Shown piece after piece: positions 55,050-64,000 of a stretch of DNA of 64,000 nucleotides. Position 1 is the stretch's first letter; the number at the start of each line of letters is the position of its first letter. Origin of the DNA: Reticulitermes speratus (lineage: Eukaryota > Arthropoda > Insecta > Blattodea > Rhinotermitidae); NCBI GenBank assembly GCA_021186555.1, contig JAJKFL010000011.1:6144501-6208500 (forward strand). Reading direction: 5' to 3'. The translations under genes were made by a program, and so were the position numbers. Below the pieces are notes generated by a model. That model saw only the letters and a list, made by a program, of their open reading frames with translations. It was not told where the DNA came from and did no database searches.

Positions 55050-56610
55050 TTTAGCCTTATCCTGTGTCCGAAATTTGTGTTTAGCAATCCGTGTTCCGCC
55101 AACCGCTGCTGACACGCAACGTATTTTAACTGATATCAAGTTTACAATTCCAATTAATAATATATATATATATAACCACGGCTTGGAAGGTTGTTATTTT
55201 AAAAGCAGGGGCTATTTTTTTATAGAGACAAAATAATTTACGTTGAACATGTATGAAAAAAAGCCTCTCTAACTGGTTGGTTCTTCCCATTACGTTTTCA
55301 TATATACTTTTATATATTTTGTATATAGTTGTTATATTTTATAGTGCACATATTTCAGTAGCAAATATTCTGTGTTGGTGGTTTTAGCATTTCTCCGATT
55401 TTATTAACTTATAAAAGAATGATAGTAATGCTAGGTTTGATTACGTGAAGATTTGTCAGAATTCTTGATTCCTTGTATCTATTAAGATTTGCCTGTTTTC
55501 GGGATGTGTTTCATAAACACTATGGTTTGTTATTTGGCTCTGTTTACGTGTTTTGCTATTTTATGTCATAAAGCTCAAAAATTTTATTTTTTATTTTAAG
55601 ACAAGATTTCATTTAGCACAGCGTCAACTGTTGGTGTATTTTACAGTCTTCAGTGAACTCTCCTACAGTACATGTAAGGCTCTATGCCTTCGTGTTAAGT
55701 GACAAAAAGCCGTTGCCCACCTATTTATTAGAATTATCCATTTTTGCTAATAACCTTCAAAGTAGGACAGAAACTTAATCAAGGTTGTATCAAAGGAGTG
55801 TATGTTTTATTCATTCCATTAATTCAAGTTCTGTCACTTCATCATGACGACATACAGTGATATACTTGAATAAATGGAAATGTTTGGGTTTTGTGTTCTT
55901 ACGCATGTGTAATTACATTACGGTTTACGGCGTGTGACGTCATGTGGTCTGACGTAAACAGTGCTTCAAAAAATTCTGCTGCCATGTTTAGGATAGAAGA
56001 AGAGAGTGGGATAGTACTTCTCCGAAGTAATATTATGTGCTGTATTACGTGCATCATATTTCATAGAATCTCAAATCAAAGCTTTATAAAGTGTCACTTA
56101 ATGATTAGAGATAAGGACACAGGCGGACACAGGCTGTCACTTTTATGTCATGTGTTTCTTTGTACTTCTGTAAGCAGCCTTCAAATGGCGTAAGAATGTT
56201 TCTGCGTTTCTCGTCAGTGTCTCAAACCGCAATTCTAAATATCTAAGCGAAATGCTCGGAATTCAAGCTGCGTGTTTTCCTCAGCACAAGAACAGGTGAA
56301 TCATTTTTCAGCAGGGCGGAATGCGGCCAGGTATCGGACGCAGACATGTGAACATGAGCTTTAGGTTGCACTGCTGACAGATCGGCCGTCAGGAGGACAG
56401 GAGTTCAGTAAACCACAGAATCATTGCCCTATCCGTGGAACATACGAAGCTGGCACGCTGAATCGCAGCGAGTCCAGTCCACTGGAATCGAGTCTGACTC
56501 ACTTTGCTGCACATTGAGCTGCACTCGACTTGACTGGTTGCGGGGAGAGGGGAGGGTAGAGGAGGTCTGAGCAAAGCAAACGGGCCAACTGCCTTTAGTG
56601 CGTGGACTGG
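55050..56610. other. Unassigned sequence
   Basis: No element recognised. 56400-56600 is richer in G and C but shows no clear frame. Confidence 0.35.
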
Positions 56611-56619
56611 ACTCGATTC

Positions 56620-57140
56620 AGTTAGAGCAGTGGTATTCAACCTGGGATACGGTGAGAAGTCTTAGGGGGTACGCAAATTAAAAAAAATAAATATTATTTC
56701 ATGATAAACACCAAATAATCAGGGCCAGTTTTAGGGTTAGCCACAAGAGACCCGGACGTAAGGATATGCGATTTGGGAGCGCCATTTTTTTTCTCTCGCT
56801 CTATCTCCTTTATGCGATTCTTATCTGGGCGGCTAGTTTCATTTTATTCCACATAGTGCATATAATTTTGCTTTTCTAAAATACCTTTGTTCTTTTATTA
56901 AATTTTATATGATAAGCAAAAATATGTTTTTTATTTAATAGCTTGATTCTCATTTCTCTCATTTAAAACTTGTTATTTAATACATTATTTTGGATGTAAT
57001 TTATTTAACTTATTTTAGATGTAGTTTATAGACTATGTATAACTTGAATTATGCACCAACAACTTTGGGGGTACAAAGTCGAAGAGAAATTAAATCTGGG
57101 GGTACGCGAACAAAAAAGGTTGAATATCACTGAGTTAGAG
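56620..57140. mobile_element. hAT-type MITE with perfect 8-bp target duplication
   Basis: Terminal repeats CAGTGGTATTCAACC (56628) and GGTTGAATATCACTG (to 57132) differ at one position. The 8-bp word AGTTAGAG flanks it at 56620-56627 and 57133-57140. The subterminal GGGGGTACGC occurs near both ends. 505 bp, no transposase relic seen. Confidence 0.92.
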
Positions 57141-57308
57141 TACCTGTGGGCAGTCTGCGACCACTTGTAAGTCCGTTCATTCCCATCTGCATAATTCTTT
57201 TTACAAAGAGATACAACGTCGGGTTTCCACCTTTCGGTGCCAGACTGTGGCCTTATCAGATCATGGGGACACTCGACATAACAGAGGGAATTCATTATTC
57301 CGTTTTCT

Positions 57309-57473
57309 GTCTTGCATGTCCGTAGTCTCTTCCAAAGCGAGTTCTCCGCAGAGTGCGATCTATTACGTCCCCTTTCAATTTACAGTATCGTTTTGTTTCC
57401 TTAAGATCATCCAATTGCTGCTTACGCCTTCTTCTTCATCTTCCCGTTACTTCTATCATTCCTTCTATCCTAA
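57309..57473 (-). pseudogene. LINE C-terminal fragment (family 'HVIEGK')
   Basis: Plus-strand text TCTTCCAAAGCGAGTTCTCC, TTACAGTATCGTTTTG and CTGCTTACGCCTTCTTCTTC is the inverse of the ORF2 tail at 44983 and 20985. Short and frame-broken. Confidence 0.75.
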
Positions 57474-57737
57474 CTAGACTAACGATGTCGGAACCCAGGA
57501 GACAAATAATTTTATACGAACGCTTACTATATCTGTTAGACGGATGTCAAATTGAGGTAATTTCTTTCTAAACAAAGGATAGGTTACTTTTGTACGTTTC
57601 AATTGCTCAATAAGGGCAGCTTTATAAAACTGAAGTCTCCTGTCGCACATGACAGTTATTCGCGCCCTTTTTGTTACGAACTCACGTGATGCCGTTGTGG
57701 CCTGACGTAATATTTAACCTTGAGCCCCGTCATTTGT

Positions 57738-58030
57738 AGGGGCCGGGATAGCGTAGTCGGTATAGCGATTCGCTAAGAGCTGGACGGTCAGGGGATCGAA
57801 TCCCGGTGGGGGCGATAGTTTTCGTAGCCGTCCAGACCGGCCCTGGGGCCCACCCAGCCTCCTATACAATGGGTAACGGGTCTCTTTCCCTGGGATAAAG
57901 CGGCCGGGGCGTGGAGTCGACCACCCACCCTCATCTAGCGCCGAGGTTAAAGAAAGAGTAGAGCTATACCTCTACTCCCCCTCTGGGCCTTCGTGGCCTG
58001 TTCTAGGGAGAGCTTTACCTTTACCTTTAT
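57738..58030 (+). repeat. SINE family E, full-length reference copy
   Basis: tRNA-like head GGGATAGCGTAGTCGGTATA with box B GGGATCGAATCCCGGTGG, body GTAGCCGTCCAGACCGG, GGGGCGTGGAGTCGACCACC, CTACTCCCCCTCTGGGCC and a 3' TTTACC repeat. It shows that the copies at 4.4-4.9 and 20.5 kb are the same family. Confidence 0.88.
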
Positions 58031-58302
58031 GCCTGTCATTTTTAGCAGTGTTGTTGTTAAAGAGGCCGCATGAGTGACAGAGGCATATATACACGCCCGC
58101 AGCTACAGCCACTGAAATTCTTATTGAAATGCAACACATGTAACAATAACGATCGATAATACGTCAACAGTTCGATTCCCGGAAGAGAAGTGTTGTGTTC
58201 CTCTATAACAACGTCGTCTTCGTATTAATATGCAAAAGATACCGCATTAGATTTAGATGGAAAAGTTGGAGTGTTGAGGTGACAACTAACCCACATACTG
58301 AC

Positions 58303-58590
58303 GGCCGTGCCATGGTTCAGGCCGTTAGTCGCCGGCCTCCCACCGCGGAGGCCCAGGTTCGATTTCGGGTCAGTCCATATGGGATTTGTGGTGGACAAAG
58401 TAGCACTGGGACAGGTTTTTCCCCGAGTACTTCGGTTTTCCCCTGTCAATTTCATTCCACCGTTGCTCCATTACTTGGAAAAATAAAAAAAACTGATCAT
58501 CTTTCTCTTCATCTTCATCACAGGGTTGCACAAGAAGCCTTAAGGCTGCGGTGCGTCCGTAGCATCTGCTGCGGGGCCCTTCTAAAAAAA
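58303..58590 (+). mobile_element. SINE family A copy
   Basis: Complete from GGCCGTGCCATGGTTCAGGC through box B CCAGGTTCGATTTCGG, body and GCTGCGGGGCCCTT to an A-tail at 58583-58591. No clean target duplication. The frames read inside it come from the repeat. Confidence 0.88.
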
Positions 58591-58799
58591 ACAGATCTGA
58601 TGATCCTGGAGAGCAGGAGTTTTTCTTACGTGTCTTCACAAATGTTTATTTAGACATGGAGGCTTATGTTGAGAAAATGCAAATTACACTGAGCAAATTT
58701 GGACCTTGCCTAAAGCAAATCCGTACAGAATATATAATAAGACTCCCTTATCAAAATATAAGGTATTATTATTTAGTCTGACCTCTTCTGCCGACTCAT

Positions 58800-59027
58800 T
58801 GTAGGTGTAGAGGCTTATTGTTACAACTGATCACACTCCATGACACACACAGACACTCTTAAGGACTCCTGTGGTCGAGGGATTGGCCCATCGCAGGGAC
58901 CTCTACCTGTACAGAACACGACATTCACAAGACACAAATATCCATGCCCGCGGCGGAATTCGAACCCGCAATCCCAGCAAACGATCGGCCGCAGATATAC
59001 GCCTTAGACCGCACGGCCATTGGGATC
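58800..59027 (-). repeat. SINE family B copy
   Basis: Minus strand: GATCCCAATGGCCGTGCGG, box B CGGGTTCGAATTCCGCCGC, AGGTAGAGGTCCCTGCGATG. The 3' third is diverged. Confidence 0.8.
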
Positions 59028-59029
59028 AC

Positions 59030-59545
59030 CTATAAAGCATTATAAGGGCTGGAAAGTTTGTATTTAAAGAAACAGAACATTTGATTTTAGCTTAATTTCT
59101 TGAGATTCCTACTATTATTTCAAGTTAAATGAAAATAAGCTTGTTGATAAGAGGATCGAATAATCTGCTTCAAGTTTTTCTCAATTATCAGACCATCAAG
59201 ATAAAAACAGCTTTAAAACATAATGGCGATTAACTGTCTTAAGTTTACACGGATCTAAATTAGTTGCTGGGTTTATGGTCGACATCAAAATGCGATTGTA
59301 CTGATAACGAGTCATCAAACGACCAGCTTAGTAACCAACCTTGTAATGCAAATAGCAAACATGCAGGTTGAGTGTCTTGCTGGCCCACGCACTTTACAGG
59401 CATAACAAGGTGGTAAAGTATGACTGAGCTGCGTTTATCTTCAAGCAAGTCGAAAACAACGACGTATTGTATTTGAGGTTCAGCAGAGTTCAGTGCACAA
59501 TATTACGCCGTTATTATCAGGCTATTGTGGATTATTACCTTATAT
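59030..59545. other. Unassigned sequence
   Basis: Nothing recognised. Confidence 0.35.
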
Positions 59546-59722
59546 TCACAGTGAATTTTTATTAACTATATTTATAACCAAATAAGTGTAGCTGGTACCC
59601 ACTGATGATGGCCTGGTTGCATATGTAGGGGTTTTTTAGATAATTTTAGAGAAACCATAAATGGTTTTTAATTAAATGTGCATTTAGTTGGTTGTAAATA
59701 TAGTTAGTGTGGATTAGTTACG
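59545..59722 (+). repeat. Ribozyme family H copy, motif partly deleted
   Basis: Inverted ends (TTAACTATATTTATAACC and GGTTGTAAATATAGTTA), ACTGATGATGGCCTGG followed directly by CATATGTAGGGG: the second half of stem II and GAAA are gone. GTGCATTTAGTTGG follows. Confidence 0.6.
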
Positions 59723-59984
59723 TCAGGGTGCGTACTCTTTCTATTTAAATAATATCCTGTGTTTTAAGTTGCTTCTTTAACAGAGTGCGTTTACCGCTTA
59801 TAATAGTAACACTAATCGGATGTGTTACATTCACCATGTAACGTAATGTAATGTATGTGATGTAACGTAATGTACTGACAAAATTGTACCCAGTGTGAAA
59901 TACACGCTATAGAATTTTTAAATCACATATTTGGAATTTAAATAAAAACAATTAAAACAAAAGAAAAAATAAATTTTTTGGGGG

Positions 59985-60115
59985 GGAAAACCCCTGCTTG
60001 TCTACAGTTGGTCTGCTATATGTTTCAGCCGTCTGCATAAAACTAGGCGTTTTTTCCCCAACTATAAATTGCATTTTGTTGATTTTAATTTATCTTAATA
60101 AGAAACACGCGGTAA
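59985..60115. repeat. Degenerate family H copy
   Basis: ATATGTTTCAGCCGTCTGC and AATTGCATTTTGTTGATTTT recall the family order. Strongly diverged. Confidence 0.35.
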
Positions 60116-60119
60116 TATG

Positions 60120-60710
60120 AAAGGATATGAGAACTGAAATTTAATACGATCACAGTACTGATATGGACGTCACTTTTATGATCTGCCACTTGCTTAAACA
60201 AAATAATTATGAATTAATTACAAACTGATCGTCCCTTTTCTTGAGAAATAACACGATTCTTTCGAACTGGCCTGTTTAACATATCTATCGCTAGTTAAAC
60301 CACATGAGAGGCATGTACCTGGTAACAAACATATTTAAATGTCTAACCCCTATGCATTCCTTAAATCAAAAGTAGCTACTGTTCAGTTCAAGTACGTATT
60401 TTTGGTGGCGGGGAGAGAATTTTATAACTTTCTAATTGCAGGACATAATTAACAACGCACACCTGCGTACAAAACACGTATTGCGAAAGTATTAGTTACT
60501 TTGCGAACTGTCGTCAGATTATAAGCTGACATTTCGAAATGTAACTTATAAGAGGTGAAAGGTCGACCTGCAAATATCGTGAGGTTTGTAGGAACAGAGA
60601 CTAGTGTTTTAGCGACTAGGTGGTTATAAAAAGCAGTTTGGTGGCCATGAGCGCAGATTAGAGATAATCTTGAAATGCTTCTTAAATGAACAGAATGTCA
60701 AGTGTGCGAA
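60120..60710. other. Unassigned sequence
   Basis: AT-rich; nothing recognised. Confidence 0.35.
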
Positions 60711-60714
60711 CTGG

Positions 60715-60835
60715 TTTAATTTGGCTCAGGCTAAGTGCTAGTGGCAGGTTATTGTTAACACGGTCATGAAAGCTCAGGTGAGGAATACTCTGAGTGACTG
60801 AACTCTTCCTGGAACTACTCTGCTGTAGGAAGTGT
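60715..60835 (+). repeat. Degenerate LINE-2 3' fragment
   Basis: TTTAATTTGGCTCAGG, GGCAGGTTATTGTTAACACG and GTCATGAAAGCTCAGG follow the order of the 29.7-kb copy. Weak. Confidence 0.4.
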
Positions 60836-60876
60836 TAAACGTATATTGGTCTAGAGTACTAACACAGGTAGGCCTA

Positions 60877-61246
60877 TACAGTGATACCTCGGCTAACGAA
60901 GATAATTCGTTCCGGAATCACATTCGTTAGCCGAAATCTTCGTTAGCCGAAACGTGAGCAACTTTCTGCTTCCCTTGGGTTTGTCGCTTACTTTTTTTGG
61001 TTGGTGGGTCTCCCCTATGTGATGTGGTCAGCTCATTTCTTTGTCACACACATACAGACGGAAAACATAAGCTCCTGGAATGGCCCGACCGTTCATGTTT
61101 GCTGCTTTATGTTAGCGCGAGCATCCACTAAAACATCCGTTAGCCGAATCCATATTCGTTAGCCGAGTCCGAAAAACAACGAAAAAAATCTTCGTTAGCC
61201 GAAAAATTTGTTAGCAGGGTCACTCGTTAGCCGAGGTATCACTGTA
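60877..61246. mobile_element. pogo/Tigger-type MITE
   Basis: Terminal repeats CAGTGATACCTCGGCTAACG (60879) and CGTTAGCCGAGGTATCACTG (to 61244) are perfect inverses, flanked by TA at 60877-60878 and 61245-61246. The word CGTTAGCCGA or a close variant occurs at least six times on the plus strand. 366 bp, no ORF. The terminal sequence style and TA target fit the pogo/Tigger group. Confidence 0.9.
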
Positions 61247-61254
61247 CACCTGGA

Positions 61255-61580
61255 CTGCTTTTATTATGCGCTTTTGCATAATTGCTAAAAGCGACTATTA
61301 GCTTCTGATGTCTGTCTGTCCGTCCTCATAGAAAAACTCGGCTCCCACTGGACGGATATTCATAAAATTTGATTTTGGGAGAATTTTTCGAAAATATGTC
61401 GAGAAAATTTAAGCTTTATTAAAATCCGATAAAAATAACGGGTACGTTACCTGAAGACCTATATACACATACGATAATATGTCGCTGAATTCGTCTTAGA
61501 ATGAGAAATATTTCAGACAAAAGTAGTCGAGAATATCCAAGTACACATTTTACGTTCAATAACTTTCTCCTTTGAAGAAG
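61255..61580 (+). repeat. Dispersed repeat family R copy
   Basis: AAAAGCGACTATTAGCTTC, GTCTGTCTGTCCGTCCTC, CCCACTGGACGGATATTCAT, ATAACGGGTACGTTACCTGA and TTAGAATGAGAAATATTTCA align in order with the copy at 38905. Confidence 0.7.
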
Positions 61581-61600
61581 GGCTGGTGTAATTTAAAAGA

Positions 61601-61651
61601 GATGTCCCTGAAGATGAACCTCGTATAAGGTTCGAAACATGTTGGACCATC
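61601..61651 (+). ncRNA. Hammerhead-like ribozyme motif, own family
   Basis: GAUGUCC, CUGAAGA, U, GAACC-UCGUAUAA-GGUUC, GAAAC AU GUU, GGAC-C-AUC. Stem I has GUCC/GGAC plus GAU/AUC past one bulged C. Stem II has five pairs. The cleavage triplet is GUU. It does not lie next to the family H end motif. Confidence 0.6.
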
Positions 61652-62055
61652 TTCAATGAAATATATATATTAAATAATAGAAAATAAAAGTGTACATTTG
61701 TCGGATAGAACTTAAATAATCAAAAAATATACGGTACGAATAACATAAAACTAATTTTAATGAGTTCACATTTAAGATTACTAAGTCTGATGGCTTGTAG
61801 TATCATCGTTTCGGAAGAACGAACTGAATCCAGCTTCTGCCCTGAAGATGGAAGCAGCATATTTCCGTGAAACACTTGTAACTTTCTACCAAGACCACAA
61901 CATGACACATCCCAGCAAACAGCACACAACACCCTTTACAGTCCCTCTTGCGACAACCTCACCTCTCACTCTACTTTGTCAATGCATCCTGTAATCAAGT
62001 TGCTATGAAGTGCTTTTCCAGTGGACTGTACACGGCTTGCCCGGAGTGGTTAGAT

Positions 62056-62075
62056 GGGGGGGGGGGGGGGGGGGG
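62056..62075 (+). repeat. Poly-G run, 20 bases
   Basis: Twenty consecutive G; length is probably uncertain in the assembly. Confidence 0.85.
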
Positions 62076-62355
62076 CGCCGGATGGTCCATGCACTTGCTC
62101 TTCACCGCAAGTTCGGATAAGCATTCGTCTGTCCCCAGTAAGGTAAAGATACACCCCCACAGCTTTCATCTATACGTGCTTTTGTGTAGCATTTCAGTCC
62201 GTCCCACGAGACTTAATAAGGCCAGTGGCCTCAAAATGTTTCTCACATACAGTACTACCAACCTCGTAATCAGTTTGGTCTAATTCTCTTCCGTTTTCTT
62301 ATCTTATAAATTATTTGTAATATTGTCTCAGGTGCTGGAATAATGTCTCATAGGT

Positions 62356-63075
62356 AGGACGTACCTGGAGGAATATGACAGGACCTCCTTGCAGTCTGTT
62401 TTGAGACAAAACCCAGACGTGAGCTTGGAGGAACTGACGAAGACCCAGAAAATGCTCAGTGAAGATAATCGGCTTCTAACTGCATCGCACCAGTTACGTC
62501 TCAAATGCGCTGCGTCGTCTTTAATGAAGTATAAGTAGTGGATATACGATATTACAGTGTGTCCACAAAGTCTCTTCGGGGGTTTGAAAAATTGTGGCGC
62601 ACTAACAAATTGAGCTAGCCACATGCGGTTTGCGGCAGATTACAGTGAAACTCTGGAAGTTTTTTACTGACCTCAGTAGACCTCGATGTGGGCTCCCTTG
62701 GTAGCACGGAGAACGTCCAGACGATATTCGAGCTCTTGCCATGTTCTGTGGAGCATGTCCGCTGGAATAGCCGAGATCGCATTCCTGATACGGGTCTTCA
62801 GGTCATCAAGTTATCTGTTGGCGGCAAAAAAAAAAAAACTTCCAGAGTTCACTGTAATCTGCCGCAAACCGCATGTTGCTAGGTCAATTGGTTTGCGCGC
62901 CACAATTTTTCAAAACCCCGAAGGGACTTTGTGGACACACTGTATATGCGATTGAATTGTTACCTCGTTTCCTTACCGCACAGTGAAAGATAGACGTGCG
63001 ACGTTGTCGTCTCTGTACCACTGCGTCTGTGACCTTTCTCAGCTTTCAATAAAGTGACAGATTTTCGTGACGCTT
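62356..63075 (+). CDS. Candidate 3'-terminal exon of an unrecognised host gene
   Basis: The frame is open from just after TCTCATAG (a possible splice acceptor; the upstream T-rich stretch ends in GTCTCAG at 62331, another candidate) and reads RTYLEEYDRTSLQSVLRQNP, DVSLEELTKTQKMLSEDNRL, LTASHQLRLKCAASSLMKYK to a TAG at 62537-62539. It is about 60 codons, GC-richer than its surroundings, with alternating charged and leucine residues that suggest helices. It has no ATG at its start, so it is an internal or last exon. A Tc1/mariner MITE sits 15 bp after the stop, and an AATAAA at 63048-63053 could be the polyadenylation signal. I do not recognise the protein. It could also be a relic of an unknown element; the coordinates include the presumed 3' UTR. 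Confidence 0.38.
62553..62944 (-). mobile_element. Tc1/mariner-type MITE with transposase relic
   Basis: Terminal repeats start CAGTGTGTCCACAAAG (62555) and its inverse ends at 62942. They extend over about 110 bp with few differences (CCGCAAACCGCATG against CATGCGGTTTGCGG). TA flanks both sides (62553-62554, 62943-62944). 388 bp. Confidence 0.9.
62673..62825 (-). pseudogene. Tc1/mariner transposase C-terminal relic
   Basis: Minus strand: KTRIRNAISAIPADMLHRTW, then QELEYRLDVLRATKGAHIEV-Y and a TGA at 62673-62675. The R-L-D-V-x-R-x-T-x-G-A-H-I-E ending is typical for one insect group of Tc1/mariner-like transposases. All catalytic residues are missing. Confidence 0.78.
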
Positions 63076-63632
63076 TGTACTAATATAATGCTGCTAACAA
63101 TCACGGCCTTCTATGTACAGGCATATTATTTGAGTAACAACACACACCAGTTCTTCACTCAGACCCTTTCGCATTAATACAGGCAGTGTAGAGCTCGCCG
63201 CTATTACGATTTGCCGTGAGTCGATGTCCGCGCTTTTAAGTTTAATATATTGCAGCTAATATTATATTTTTATTCACCACAATTAAAAAAAGGTGTGTAA
63301 GTAGTTTCCTTCTTTTCGCAGACACGCATCACATCTAACAAACACAGTGTTACTTAAGCGAGTAGACAGGAAGTGAGTATTAAGAGTTGTCACATAAAAT
63401 AATGTTCCTATACTTCTGACCTACATGACTTAAATGGTATCAACATTTGACCTTCCTAACTTGGGAGGTGTATGAAATGTGAGGTTCTCGCAGCGGTGTT
63501 CATAAAGACTCAAGCCTTCAGTGACATTATCGCTTTTTAGTGGGCTGTTTGGTCCTGAACATAAAGGCGTTATGATCCTTTCGAAACGCCGGAAAATATT
63601 AATCAGCCTACGCTAAGTAACATGCGTGATTT

Positions 63633-63890
63633 CAGGCTTTCGCCGCTGTGTAAATGAGATCTCCGCTCTTCAGGGATTTTACACAGCGTAGAATGGTAGT
63701 GTGTTACCGACGTTTCGGGACAACCTATCGGTCCCATCTTTAAGGGTCAAGCGGTATAAGAAAATGAAAAAGAAGGGTAAGACTGCTGGACCCTTGAATA
63801 TGGAACCGATAACTTGTACCAAAACGCCGGTAACACATTACCGTTCTACGTTGTGTAAAACCCCGGAAGAACGCAGATCTGACACTAAGT
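63633..63890. repeat. Family P element, both arms
   Basis: GAGATCTCCGCTCTTCAGGG, GTGTTACCGACGTTTCGGG and CCATCTTTAAGGGTCAAGC on the left; GACCCTTGAATATGGAACCG, ACGCCGGTAACACATTACCG and CCCGGAAGAACGCAGATCT on the right. Confidence 0.82.
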
Positions 63891-64000
63891 AACATTTAGG
63901 ATAAATGAATCTAAATCTTAAGAGCTGTGGTAAAATTGGTCGTGATAAGGAGTGTGTGTGGTAACGTGCGCTGGACTTAAAGGTCTCAGGATAGTATCCA

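Noticed and set aside
58308-58650. 152-codon plus-strand frame as a gene
   Set aside because: It is read through SINE A; the same peptide pieces recur wherever the SINE lies.
61843-61885. CUGAAGA-U-GGAA...UUCC-GU-GAAAC hairpin
   Set aside because: Two extra bases before GAAAC and no stem I pairing.

Overview
The window is non-coding, repeat-dense DNA from a large insect genome. There is no bacterial-type gene organisation, no long ORF and no complete host gene. Instead there are tRNA-headed SINEs with target-site duplications, decayed non-LTR retrotransposons, mariner, pogo, Tc1 and hAT relics, microsatellites and two minisatellite arrays. The SINE sequences and the LINE C-termini look like those I associate with cockroaches and termites (Blattodea). 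My best guess is Periplaneta americana, from memory of its repeats and not from a search.

Layout. 0-8 kb: AT-rich sequence, a mariner C-terminal fragment with a 69-bp duplication, two SINEs joined tail to tail, a LINE 3' end and an internally deleted mariner at 6.87-7.81 kb. 8-24 kb: SINEs of several families, inverted-repeat elements carrying hammerhead-like ribozyme motifs, a possible coding relic at 10.6-11.0 kb, LINE fragments and a (TTGTG)n tract. 25.06-26.30 kb: 29 copies of a 43-bp minisatellite. 27-30.3 kb: two LINE derivatives that keep only their 5' and 3' ends, then a SINE nested in a LINE tail. 31-44 kb: a symmetrical ribozyme-bearing element, a 0.7-kb tetranucleotide tract, more LINEs and SINEs, and a deleted hAT. 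45-51 kb: LINE fragments and sequence I cannot assign. 52.00-53.83 kb: 39 copies of a 47-bp minisatellite. 54-64 kb: further ribozyme-like motifs, a hAT element with a perfect 8-bp duplication, a pogo-type MITE, and a candidate last exon of a host gene (62.36-63.07 kb) interrupted by a Tc1/mariner MITE.

The most interesting signal is a set of short hairpins of the form CUGANGA - U - stem - GAAAC - short palindrome - UH. In the best copies the bases outside the motif are complementary, and the complementary pair changes from family to family (CCCC/GGGG, AAACCC/GGGUUU, GUCC/GGAC, UCAC/GUGA, AGGC/GCCU). That is the three-stem plan of a minimal type I hammerhead ribozyme, a motif known from Penelope-like retroelements. 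Many copies sit in inverted pairs, and one group shares the downstream motifs GTGCATTTGTTGG and ATGCACGGTGA. No reverse transcriptase of that class is visible, so these appear to be non-autonomous elements or isolated terminal repeats.

Functionally there is nothing like an operon. The window is best read as layers of insertions, possibly within or between host genes with long introns.
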